A program made the position numbers and the translations under genes. Below are positions 1-7,389 of a DNA stretch of 64,000 nt, piece after piece. Below the pieces are notes generated by a model, which saw only the letters and a list, made by a program, of their open reading frames with translations, searched no databases and had not been told where the DNA came from. How positions within the stretch are numbered: the first letter of the stretch is position 1; the number at the start of each line of letters is the position of its first letter. The DNA is from Massilia brevitalea (GTDB lineage Bacteria > Pseudomonadota > Gammaproteobacteria > Burkholderiales > Burkholderiaceae_D): NCBI RefSeq assembly GCF_030711405.1, contig NZ_JAULSI010000015.1:1-64000 (forward strand), given 5' to 3'.

Positions 1-53
1 TCAATCTTCTTCTTGCAAAACGGGTGGAGTCCATAGATACGGTTCTCTATTTC

Positions 54-181
54 TGCATGATGTTCGAATGATTTTGCGCTGTACCGCGTGGGCTCGAGAG
101 CCCACCCTACGTAAAATCTATCTGTGCATGATGTTCGAATGATCTTGCGCTGTACCGCGTGGGCTCGAGAGCCCACCCTAC
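54..181. repeat. Duplicated unit carrying a REP-like palindrome
   Basis: Two near-identical 57-bp copies (54-110 and 125-181, 71 bp apart, one mismatch seen) each begin with TGCATGATGTTCGAATGAT and end in a palindrome of the form ACCGCGTGGG-CTCGAG-AGCCCACCCTAC. The same palindrome family recurs at many other gaps in the window, so this is a local duplication of one dispersed element rather than a gene. Confidence 0.85.
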
Positions 182-195
182 AGAATCCCGATTGA

Positions 196-270
196 CGTAG
201 GGTGGGTATTCATACCCACCAGGTTTCACCGCCGAATCGGTAGGGTGGGCACTTGTGCCCACGCGGTACC
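196..270. repeat. Two further REP-like palindromes
   Basis: Two more members of the GTAGGGTGGG family lie here in the opposite orientation to the pair at 54-181. The first (197-220) has the variant arm GGTGGGTATTCATACCCACC; the second (240-270) is the common GGTGGGCACTTGTGCCCACG form. They sit directly downstream of the CheW-domain gene (minus strand), so they may also act as its transcript end. No coding sequence is supported in 1-298. Confidence 0.8.
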
Positions 271-298
271 ACCGGATGATCAAGGGCAAAGCCGGCAA

Positions 299-772
299 TC
301 AAGCCACCTGCCGCCGCGCTCCGTTATTAATCGACATCAGCCTGTCGATATCCACCAGTATCAGCCGCCGCCCATTCGTCACCCCCAGCCCGATCAGGTA
401 ATCGATCGCGCCGCCGTCCGCGCCGGGGATCGGCGAAATCTGTTCCGCCCCCAGGGTAACGACATCGGTCACGCCATCGACCACCATCCCCATGACGCAG
501 GTCGAGAGTTTCAGGATAATGACGTCGGTCGTCGGCGTGGTGGCCACCGGGTGGCCGCAGAAGGCGGCGCGCATGTCGACGATCGGCATGATGACGCCGC
601 GCGATACCGCCACGCCTTCGACGATCTCGCGGCCTTCGGCGAAGCGCTCGAGCGACTTGAGCACGCGCAGTTCCTGCACCTTGCCGAAATCGAGCCCGTA
701 TTCCAGGCCGCCGAGGGTGAAGCTGAGGAAGTCCTTGCCCGTTGGGCGGTGCAGCATGATGTCCTTGTGCAT
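299..772 (-). CDS. CheW-domain chemotaxis coupling protein
   Basis: A 157-residue protein made of one CheW-like domain. The line FLSFTLGGLEYGLDFGKVQE near the N-terminus, the GREIVEGVAVSRGVIMPIVDMR stretch (position about 50-70) and the VVDGVTDVV segment are typical of CheW, the cytoplasmic adaptor joining chemoreceptors to the CheA kinase. The start at 772 is chosen because an AGGGGA ribosome-binding site lies just upstream; a longer frame to 856 has none. The gene follows a DUF342/FapA-like gene after 98 bp on the same strand, which fits a flagellar or chemotaxis transcription unit. No other chemotaxis gene is in the window, so this could be an accessory CheW that serves one receptor. Family confident, partner unknown. 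Confidence 0.85.
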   Translation of the reverse strand: MHKDIMLHRPTGKDFLSFTLGGLEYGLDFGKVQELRVLKSLERFAEGREIVEGVAVSRGVIMPIVDMRAAFCGHPVATTPTTDVIILKLSTCVMGMVVDGVTDVVTLGAEQISPIPGADGGAIDYLIGLGVTNGRRLILVDIDRLMSINNGARRQVA

Positions 773-870
773 GATGGTCCCCTGTCGATCCAGCCACCAT
801 GCTACGTCGCGCCGGCTGCTCCCTTGTTGAGAGCAGTCAACATTTCCAAGCATCATTTTTTACTGCAACA

Positions 871-2763
871 TCAAGTTGCCTGCACAGCCTCGCCATTGTT
901 CCATTGGTAGCCGCTGCCGACGCCGGCATGCAGGCGCGTGCCCTCGGCCCCGCGCAGGCGCAGCTTGATCTCGCGCGGCGCCAGGTGGTAGAAGCAGGCG
1001 CCGTCCGGATCGTAGGGCAGCATGCGCACCTGCGTGTCGCCGGCCAGGTGGCCGATGTGCACGCGCGTAAAGGCGGCGCGTTCGGAGCGCTGGGCCTCGA
1101 AGCGTCCCAGCAGGGCCTGCCCTTCGGTCTGCTCGGCCTCGGCGGCCTTGCGCGCGTTCGAGACTTCGCCGATCTTCTGCAGGTCCGGCGCCACCACCTG
1201 CCCCATCTGGCGGAACTGGGCGTTCTGCGCCGGGTTCAGGCTCATCTCGCCGCTGCGCACCTTGCCGGCGATCTCCAGGTACTTGCGCACCTCGGGGCGG
1301 GCGCACAGGTGCGCCAGTTCGGTCTTGTGGTGGTGCACGACGCCGGCAATCTGCGCCAGGCGCGCGCGCACCTGGCCCAGCACCTCGTCGATGCGGCCGC
1401 AGTCGGCGGCCATGGCGTAGACCAGCATCTCGCTGTCGCGCCACGGCGCGGTGGCGTCGATGCGGATGTTGCGCGCGGCCAGTGCGCAGCCTTCGGCGCG
1501 GCCGAGGTGCAGTTCGTCGGCGATGATCTCGCAATTTACCGCATGCTCGATGCGCACCCGGGTAGCGGAGATCACACAGTTCTCGGCGCGCTGCAGGGTG
1601 ACCGTGCCGGCCAGGGTCGCGATCTGCGCCGACGACGCCACGCCGTCGACCACGATGTCGCCGGCCTTGCTGGTGGCGCGTCCGCCGACCAGGTTGGCGC
1701 GCAGGCGCACGGTGCCGCCGCGCGAGACCAGTTCGCCGTACACGTCGCCGTGCACCGTGATGCTGGTGCCTTCGATGACGCGCTTTTCCTGGACGTCGCC
1801 GAATTCCTCGTAGTCGCCGGTCAGTTGCAGGTTGCCGGTGGTCCTGGCGCTGACACCGTCGCGGCTGACGATCTTGTCGCCCACCGAGATCTGGCGCGTC
1901 TTCGCGTCCACGTTCAGGAAACCGGTGCGGGTGGCGACCAGGTATTCGCCGTCGCGCCCCTTGTCGATGCTGGTGCCGTCGCCGGCGTAGGTCGAAAAAT
2001 CGAGGTCGCGCGGGACGGCCGGCTCGATGCGCGCGCCGGACAGCTCGAAGCCCGCCGTGCCGACCTTGGGCGGCAGTTTTTGCAGCAGGCGCGTGCCGCC
2101 CTTTACCTGCGGGAAGCGGTTCTGGAAGCACATCAGGTCGAGCTTGCCGTTGGCCAGCTGGCGCGGCGCATTGCTGCGGTGGATATCCTCGGAGACCTCG
2201 ATCACGGTAGCATCGTCGCCCGGCACCGGCTCCAGGCGCCGCGCAACCACGACGCGGCCGGCATTGCCGCTGGCGATGGCGCTGCGCACGGCGCCGATGT
2301 CGATGCCGAAGCGGATGCCCTTGACCCACATGTCGGCCACGAATTCGTCGATGTCCAGGCGCACCGGCACTTCGGGCTGGCCGTCGGCGCCGCCCAGGTG
2401 CACCGGTTCGAACATGTACTCGGCCTCGGCACCGGCAATGCGCACTGAGCGATACAAGGGGCGGCGCTGCAGGTTGAAGGGCACGATGTCGTCGGCCAGG
2501 CGCACCAGCGGCACGCCGTCGGGGCCGAGCGGCAGATTGGGTCCGGTATCGAACAGGGCTTTCAGCAGGACCGGGTAGTTCAGGCCGGTGAAGTAGCGGC
2601 CGGAGCGCAGCACGCTGTCGACTGCGGCCAGGACGGTGGTGCCGAGCACGGCGGGATCGGCAAAGACGCCGTCGGGGCGGCGCTCGAGGCAGTGTTCGGG
2701 ACCGCTGGATGCAAAGCGCGTCACCGGCGCGGCGGGAGAAGTGGCAACAGCAGAATCGGACAC
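871..2763 (-). CDS. FapA (DUF342) family protein
   Basis: A 630-residue cytoplasmic protein of the DUF342 family (called flagellar assembly protein A in several genomes). The first 250 residues hold the family's N-terminal region; residues of about 270-460 form a repetitive beta-helix-like stretch (repeating V/I-x-G-D-V and N-x-x-I patterns, for example GDVYGELVSRGGTV and RAENCVISATRVRIE), followed by a helical C-terminal part (EVLGQVRARLAQIAG...). The start is GTG at 2763 with GGAG eight bases upstream. The family acts near flagellar assembly or cell-surface polarity, but its biochemical role is poorly known. It leads a two-gene unit with the CheW-domain gene, which supports a motility link. 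Confidence 0.85.
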   Translation of the reverse strand: MSDSAVATSPAAPVTRFASSGPEHCLERRPDGVFADPAVLGTTVLAAVDSVLRSGRYFTGLNYPVLLKALFDTGPNLPLGPDGVPLVRLADDIVPFNLQRRPLYRSVRIAGAEAEYMFEPVHLGGADGQPEVPVRLDIDEFVADMWVKGIRFGIDIGAVRSAIASGNAGRVVVARRLEPVPGDDATVIEVSEDIHRSNAPRQLANGKLDLMCFQNRFPQVKGGTRLLQKLPPKVGTAGFELSGARIEPAVPRDLDFSTYAGDGTSIDKGRDGEYLVATRTGFLNVDAKTRQISVGDKIVSRDGVSARTTGNLQLTGDYEEFGDVQEKRVIEGTSITVHGDVYGELVSRGGTVRLRANLVGGRATSKAGDIVVDGVASSAQIATLAGTVTLQRAENCVISATRVRIEHAVNCEIIADELHLGRAEGCALAARNIRIDATAPWRDSEMLVYAMAADCGRIDEVLGQVRARLAQIAGVVHHHKTELAHLCARPEVRKYLEIAGKVRSGEMSLNPAQNAQFRQMGQVVAPDLQKIGEVSNARKAAEAEQTEGQALLGRFEAQRSERAAFTRVHIGHLAGDTQVRMLPYDPDGACFYHLAPREIKLRLRGAEGTRLHAGVGSGYQWNNGEAVQAT

Positions 2764-2847
2764 GTTCGCGCTCCAGGTGAATGACCTGCCCTTAACAAAG
2801 CGTCAAGGGTTAAACGCAAAGCCTACCATGTTGTTAGTCATTAATGA

Positions 2848-2884
2848 ATAACAAACGGCAATCTTTTGGATAACGAACGGCAAT
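2848..2884. promoter_or_regulatory. Direct repeat upstream of the FapA/CheW unit
   Basis: ATAACAAACGGCAAT (2848-2862) and ATAACGAACGGCAAT (2870-2884) match at 14 of 15 positions and start 22 bp apart, close to two helical turns. They lie 85-120 bp upstream of the GTG start of the FapA-like gene. Spacing and position suggest a binding site for a transcription factor; the factor is not identified. The rest of 2764-2973 shows no gene. Confidence 0.45.
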
Positions 2885-2973
2885 GTTTCGCCTAAACACA
2901 ACATCGGGTTCGGCGTCAATACGTAGTGACCGCAATCGACAGGCCAGGCGAGCCGTTTGGCGCTACCAATGAA

Positions 2974-2995
2974 AAAGCCGGGCAAGCCCGGCTTT
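2974..2995 (-). terminator. Rho-independent terminator of the gene at 3015-3434
   Basis: AAAGCCGGGC and GCCCGGCTTT form a perfect 10-bp stem with a two-base gap. The A-run on its left becomes a T-run on the minus strand, as expected for termination of the leftward gene that ends at 3015. Confidence 0.85.
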
Positions 2996-3014
2996 CTGTC
3001 CAACGCAAGCAGCC

Positions 3015-3434
3015 TCAGCGGCGGCGCGCATTCGGGTAGATGTCCGCCCCGGCCTCGTTGATCTGGCGCCGCAGGTCGCGCCGCTCGTCGGGCGTCAGGC
3101 GCCCTTCGCGCCGGCCTTCGCGCGACGACTGTTCCTGCATCTGCTGGCGCCGCTGCTGCTGGTCGTCCATCATGCGCTGCTGCTCGCGCTGCTGGTCACG
3201 CATGTGATCATATCCGCGCTGTTCGCGCCCGTCGATTTGCGGCGCCGGATAACGGTCGGCACGTGCCGGCGGCGGTGGCTGAATGTCGTCGCGGCGGCCT
3301 TGGCCCTGTGCATGCGCGGCGCCGAGGCCGACGCAGGCAAGCATGCAGACGGCGAGACCACGGCGCGCCAGGCGGGCGAACCGGGAGCCTTGGCCCCGGG
3401 CTGCTGCATTGGTTTTAGTGAGCGCGTTTGTCAT
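3015..3434 (-). CDS. Small basic, Gln/Arg-rich exported protein
   Basis: A 139-residue protein with a Sec signal peptide: basic n-region (RFARLARRG), hydrophobic core LAVCMLACVGLGAA and cleavage after AHA at about residue 42. The mature part is short, hydrophilic and dominated by Q, R and E (MRDQQREQQRMMDD, QQQRRQQMQ), probably helical or disordered. GGAAGAGGAA precedes the start at 3434; a frame running further upstream is only the antisense of ompR. I do not recognise a named family. It is divergent from ompR, and the shared region has GTAACAC elements, so OmpR control is plausible but inferred. Confidence 0.75.
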   Translation of the reverse strand: MTNALTKTNAAARGQGSRFARLARRGLAVCMLACVGLGAAHAQGQGRRDDIQPPPPARADRYPAPQIDGREQRGYDHMRDQQREQQRMMDDQQQRRQQMQEQSSREGRREGRLTPDERRDLRRQINEAGADIYPNARRR

Positions 3435-3533
3435 GGTGTTCCTCTTCCGCGATGCCGGATAAACAGATAAGCTTCGATGGGTCCCAGTGTATGTGGAATG
3501 CCCGATGGGTATAAGACCAATTGGGTAAAGTTT

Positions 3534-3564
3534 GTAACACAATGTAATGCCCTGCCCGTAACAC
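3534..3564. promoter_or_regulatory. Candidate OmpR-binding region
   Basis: GTAACAC occurs at 3534-3540 and 3558-3564, with a degenerate GTAATG at 3544-3549, ten bases after the first. Established knowledge: OmpR dimers bind tandem half-sites about 10 bp apart that contain a GTAACA-like core. The region lies between ompR and the divergent small exported-protein gene. Autoregulation or control of the divergent gene is an inference. Confidence 0.45.
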
Positions 3565-3623
3565 CTACCTCGAAGCGGCAGTGAAGTTACCATAGCGATA
3601 CGAATCTGACAAATTGACAGCAT

Positions 3624-4391
3624 ATGAATACATCGTCCAACCCGAACCCGGCCACCCCGGTCAGCACCGGCAGCCATAGCGCAAAGATCATGGTCGTCGA
3701 CGACGACGTGCGCCTGCGCGACCTGCTGCGCCGCTACCTCACCGAACAAGGCTTCCAGGTCGTCACCGCCGAAAGCGCGCCGGCCATGAACAAGCTCTGG
3801 CTGCGCGAGCGCTACGACCTGCTGGTGCTCGATTTGATGCTGCCGGGCGAAGACGGCCTGTCGATCTGCCGCCGCCTGCGCGGCGCCGGCGACCAGACCC
3901 CGATCATCATGCTCACTGCAAAGGGCGAGGACGTCGACCGCATCGTCGGCCTGGAAATGGGCGCCGACGACTACCTGCCGAAACCCTTCAACCCGCGCGA
4001 GCTGGTGGCGCGCATCGGCGCCGTCCTGCGCCGCAAGGGCCCGGACGAAATCCCGGGTGCGCCGTCGGAAACCCCGCAGACCTTCGAGTTCGGCCAGTTC
4101 GTGCTCGACCTCGGCACCCGCACCCTGAAAAAGAACGGCGAAACCGTGCCCCTGACCACCGGCGAATTCTCGGTGCTGAAGGTGTTCGCGCGCCACGCGC
4201 GCCAGCCGCTCTCGCGCGAAAAGCTGATGGAACTCGCCAGAGGCCGCGAATACGAAGTCTTCGACCGTTCGCTCGACGTGCAGATCTCGCGCCTGCGTAA
4301 ACTCATCGAACCCGATCCATCGAGCCCGCTCTACATCCAGACCGTCTGGGGCCTGGGCTACGTGTTCATCCCTGAAGGACAGCCGCGCTAG
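3624..4391 (+). CDS. ompR: Two-component response regulator OmpR
   Basis: A 255-residue OmpR-class regulator. Residues of about 20-138 are the receiver domain: acidic pocket VVDDD (24-28), phospho-acceptor Asp70 in LLVLDLMLPGEDG, and conserved Lys in LPKPFNPREL. Residues of about 150-250 are the winged-helix DNA-binding domain (LTTGEFSVLKVF, SRLRKLIEPD, VWGLGYVF). The extra N-terminal 20 residues (Asn/Pro/Thr/Ser-rich) come before the receiver. It overlaps the stop/start of the next gene by one base, and that gene is an EnvZ-type kinase, so the two form the osmotic/envelope two-component system that controls porins in relatives. Symbol assigned from sequence plus neighbour. Confidence 0.93.
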   Translation: MNTSSNPNPATPVSTGSHSAKIMVVDDDVRLRDLLRRYLTEQGFQVVTAESAPAMNKLWLRERYDLLVLDLMLPGEDGLSICRRLRGAGDQTPIIMLTAKGEDVDRIVGLEMGADDYLPKPFNPRELVARIGAVLRRKGPDEIPGAPSETPQTFEFGQFVLDLGTRTLKKNGETVPLTTGEFSVLKVFARHARQPLSREKLMELARGREYEVFDRSLDVQISRLRKLIEPDPSSPLYIQTVWGLGYVFIPEGQPR

Positions 4392-5761
4392 TGTTCGCAT
4401 CGCCTTCTTCGTCGCGTCCGGGCCGCATGCCCTGGACGCGCAGCGGCCTGTTCTGGCGCACCTTCTTCCTGATGTCCCTGCTCACGGCGCTGTCGATGGG
4501 CTCGTGGATCGGCATGCTGAACGTGTTCCAGCGCGGGCCGCAGGTGCAGCAGACCGCCGAACTGGTGGTTTCGGTGGTCACCATCACCAAGGCGGCGCTG
4601 ACCCACTCGGCGCCCGAGCTGCGCCGCGAACTACTGCTGGAGCTGGTGTCGAACGAAGGCATCCGCATCTTTACGCTGGAGGACACCGACCAGGTCGACC
4701 CGCCGCCGGCGAACGCGCTGATGCCCGACATTGCCGCCGCCGTGCGCGAAAAACTCGGCCAGCAGACGCGCTTTTCCAGCCGCGTGAACGGCTCGGCCGG
4801 CTTCTGGATCAGTTTTAATATCGACGACGACCAGTACTGGCTGATGCTCGAACGCGAGCGCCTGGCCGGTCTGACGCGCGTGCAGTGGCTGGGCTGGGCC
4901 AGCGTGGTGGGCCTGCTGTCGCTGCTCGGTGCGGCGCTGATCTCGAGCCTGATCAACCTGCCGCTGGCGCGCCTGACTGCCGCCACGCGCGCCTTTGCCA
5001 AGGGCGAGCGCCCGGCGCCGCTGCCGGAAAAGGGCCCGCAGGAGATCATCGAGGCCAACCGAAGCTTCAACCAGATGGTCGAGGATCTGGCCCAGGTGGA
5101 GAAAGACCGCGCCGTGATTTTGGCCGGCATTTCGCACGATTTGCGCACGCCGCTGGCGCGCATGCAGCTCGAACTGGAGATGGCGAACCTGTCGCAGGAT
5201 GCGCGCGAAGGCATGCAGTCCGACATCGCCCAGATGGACGCCATCATCGGCCAGTTCCTCGACTACGCCAAGCCGACCGAAGCCGCCAGCTTCGTCGCCA
5301 TCGATCTCTCCGGCCTGCTGGCCGACAGCGCCATGCACGCGGCGCGCATGCCCGACGTGCGCACCCATACCGACATCGAAGAAGGCGTCGTCGTGCTCGG
5401 CAACGAGACCGACTTGCGGCGCGTGTTCAACAACGTGGTCGAGAATGCGCGCCGCTACGCCCGCACGCCGGACCAGGACCATACCGATATCGACTTCGCC
5501 TGCCACATCCGCAGCACGCCGCAGGGCCGGCGCGCGGTGGTCGAGATCGGCGACCATGGCCCCGGCGTCCCCGAGGACCAGATCAACCAGCTGCTGAAGC
5601 CCTTCACGCGCCTGGACACGGCGCGCGGCCAGGCGAACGGCGCCGGCCTCGGCCTGGCGATCGTCGAGCGCGTGGTCAGCCGCCACAATGCCGAACTCAC
5701 GGTGCGCAACCGCGAAGGCGGCGGCCTGCTGGTGCAGCTGGCCCTGCCGCTGGCTTCCTGA
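4391..5761 (+). CDS. envZ: Sensor histidine kinase EnvZ
   Basis: A 456-residue inner-membrane kinase. TM1 is at about 20-43, a periplasmic part follows, TM2 is at about 166-188, then a HAMP linker (PLARLTAATRAFAKGE). The phosphorylation site is His249 in GISHDLRTPLARM, matching EnvZ. ATP-binding motifs follow: N-box FNNVVENARRYA, G1 GDHGPGVPED and G2 GAGLGLAIVE. The GTG start shares one base with the ompR stop, so translation is coupled; an ATG at 4427 is an alternative that would still keep TM1. It phosphorylates OmpR in response to osmolarity or envelope state. Confidence 0.93.
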   Translation: MFASPSSSRPGRMPWTRSGLFWRTFFLMSLLTALSMGSWIGMLNVFQRGPQVQQTAELVVSVVTITKAALTHSAPELRRELLLELVSNEGIRIFTLEDTDQVDPPPANALMPDIAAAVREKLGQQTRFSSRVNGSAGFWISFNIDDDQYWLMLERERLAGLTRVQWLGWASVVGLLSLLGAALISSLINLPLARLTAATRAFAKGERPAPLPEKGPQEIIEANRSFNQMVEDLAQVEKDRAVILAGISHDLRTPLARMQLELEMANLSQDAREGMQSDIAQMDAIIGQFLDYAKPTEAASFVAIDLSGLLADSAMHAARMPDVRTHTDIEEGVVVLGNETDLRRVFNNVVENARRYARTPDQDHTDIDFACHIRSTPQGRRAVVEIGDHGPGVPEDQINQLLKPFTRLDTARGQANGAGLGLAIVERVVSRHNAELTVRNREGGGLLVQLALPLAS

Positions 5762-5783
5762 TGTTCTTTTTCCCTTACCTGAC

Positions 5784-6761
5784 ATGACCACTTCCCTGCA
5801 GTACAGCGACGTCGAACAGGCCGCCGCACGCCTCGAAGGCGCCGCCCACCGCACGCCGGTGCTCACTTCGACCACCTTCGACGCGCGCGCGAATGCGACC
5901 GTGTTCTTCAAGTGCGAAAACTACCAGCGCATGGGCGCCTTCAAGTTCCGCGGCGCCTTTAACGCCATCGCGCGCTTCACCGATGCCCAGCGCGCGGCCG
6001 GCGTGCTGACCTTCTCGTCGGGGAACCACGCCCAGGCCATCGCCCTGTCGGCGCGCCTGGCCGGCATCCGCGCCACCATCATCATGCCGAAGGATGCGCC
6101 GGCCCTGAAGGTGCAGGCGACGAAGGAATACGGCGGCGAAGTGATCTTCTACGACCGCTATACCGAAAACCGCGAAGAGATCGGCCGCCGCCTGGCCGAA
6201 GAACGCGGAATGACCCTGATCCCGCCCTACGACCACCCGGACGTGATCTGCGGCCAGGGCACGGCGGCGAAGGAACTGTTCGAAGAAGCCGGTCCGCTCG
6301 ACGTGCTGCTGGTGCCGCTCGGCGGCGGCGGGCTGCTGGCGGGCAGTGCGCTGGCCGCGTCCGGCCTGGCGCCGGATTGCAAGGTGATCGGCGTCGAGCC
6401 GGAAGCCGGCAACGACGGCCAGCAATCGCTGCGCAAGGGAGAAATCGTGCACATCGGCGTGCCGGATACGATTGCCGACGGCGCCATGGTCACCCACATC
6501 GGCGCGCACAATTTCGAGGTCATTCGCCGCCGTGTGGACGACATCGTCACCGTCAGCGATGCGCAGCTGGTGGAGACCATGAAGTTCTTCGCCGAGCGCA
6601 TGAAGATGGTGGTCGAGCCGACCGGCTGCCTGGGGGCGGCGGCGGCCCTGCACGGCGTGTACCCCGCGGCCGGCGCTCCCGTAGCCGGCAAGCGCGTGGG
6701 CGTCCTGATCAGCGGCGGGAATGTGGACCTGTCGCGCTTTGCCCAGCTGGTAGGCGCCTGA
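5784..6761 (+). CDS. PLP-dependent threonine/serine dehydratase
   Basis: A 325-residue fold-type II PLP enzyme. Lys54 in GAFKFRGAFNAI is the cofactor Schiff-base residue; SSGNHAQA binds substrate carboxylate and GGGGLLAG is the phosphate-binding loop. There is no C-terminal ACT-like regulatory domain, so it belongs with the catabolic threonine dehydratase, serine racemase and threo-3-hydroxyaspartate ammonia-lyase group rather than feedback-regulated IlvA. It would deaminate L-Thr or L-Ser to 2-oxobutyrate or pyruvate in the cytoplasm. It lies 22 bp after envZ and may be cotranscribed. The exact substrate cannot be fixed from sequence. ATG 5784 is chosen because the family begins about 25 residues before the PTPxL-like HRTPVL motif. 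Confidence 0.88.
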   Translation: MTTSLQYSDVEQAAARLEGAAHRTPVLTSTTFDARANATVFFKCENYQRMGAFKFRGAFNAIARFTDAQRAAGVLTFSSGNHAQAIALSARLAGIRATIIMPKDAPALKVQATKEYGGEVIFYDRYTENREEIGRRLAEERGMTLIPPYDHPDVICGQGTAAKELFEEAGPLDVLLVPLGGGGLLAGSALAASGLAPDCKVIGVEPEAGNDGQQSLRKGEIVHIGVPDTIADGAMVTHIGAHNFEVIRRRVDDIVTVSDAQLVETMKFFAERMKMVVEPTGCLGAAAALHGVYPAAGAPVAGKRVGVLISGGNVDLSRFAQLVGA

Positions 6762-6909
6762 CGGCGTTGATCCAGCCAGCCGGGCTGCCGGCGCCGGCCG
6801 GGCTAACTCATCCGTGGTTTTTTTGACAATTTTCCACCCACGGTGAGTCACCTAACAGAGACAGGCGGCCTCGGCCGGGAGAATGGCTCCATCGAACAAG
6901 GAGCCAATC

Positions 6910-7350
6910 ATGAAACACCTGGCCACGCTGAGCTTGACCCTTGCCGCCCTGGCGGCCGCCCCTGCCGCGCTGGCAGGATCCGAGATCCTGAAGTGCGTCG
7001 ACCGCGCGGGCAACGTCACGCTGACCGACCAGCCATGCGAAAGCGGCGCCCGCGCCACGCGCATGGTCAGCACCGCCGCATCCGCTCCTGGCGCCGTTTC
7101 CACTGCGTCACCCGCTGCTGTCCAGGATGCCGCCTACGACATGCAGGCAGCCCCGAGCGCCGAGCAGCCGCAAGCCGAGCCGGTCCAGCGCTTCGCTGCG
7201 TCGCCGCGCATGCAGCAGCAGCACGACTGGCGCCCGCGCATGCCGCAACGCGACCGTCCGCTGGCGCGCGACGTCGCCACCCTGAAGGCGGCGCGCGCGC
7301 AATTGTTGCTGAGCGACGCCGACCGCACCCAGCTGGTGACCAGCCGCTAG
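6910..7350 (+). CDS. DUF4124-type exported protein
   Basis: A 146-residue protein with a clear signal peptide (MKHLATLSLTLAALAAAPAALA) and, directly after it, a short DUF4124-like module, EILKCVDRAGNVTLTDQPCES, with the two Cys residues typical of that family. The rest is Ala/Pro/Gln-rich and likely disordered. AAGGAG stands seven bases before the ATG at 6910. The DUF4124 family is periplasmic and of unknown function. It is preceded by a 148-bp gap from the dehydratase and convergent with the GGDEF/EAL gene. Confidence 0.8.
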   Translation: MKHLATLSLTLAALAAAPAALAGSEILKCVDRAGNVTLTDQPCESGARATRMVSTAASAPGAVSTASPAAVQDAAYDMQAAPSAEQPQAEPVQRFAASPRMQQQHDWRPRMPQRDRPLARDVATLKAARAQLLLSDADRTQLVTSR

Positions 7351-7389
7351 CGTAAGCAGTTCTACCGGGCATGCATTGATGCAGCCGCG

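Noticed and set aside
799..2448. Plus-strand frame opposite the FapA-like gene
   Set aside because: Antisense composition, and the minus-strand DUF342 protein is convincing.
2803..3003. 66-codon minus-strand frame in the gap before the FapA-like gene
   Set aside because: It runs through a terminator hairpin and the direct repeat region and has no ribosome-binding site or family resemblance.
3435..4400. N-terminal extension of the small exported protein
   Set aside because: The upstream part of the frame is the antisense of ompR; the internal ATG at 3434 has a ribosome-binding site and gives a signal peptide.
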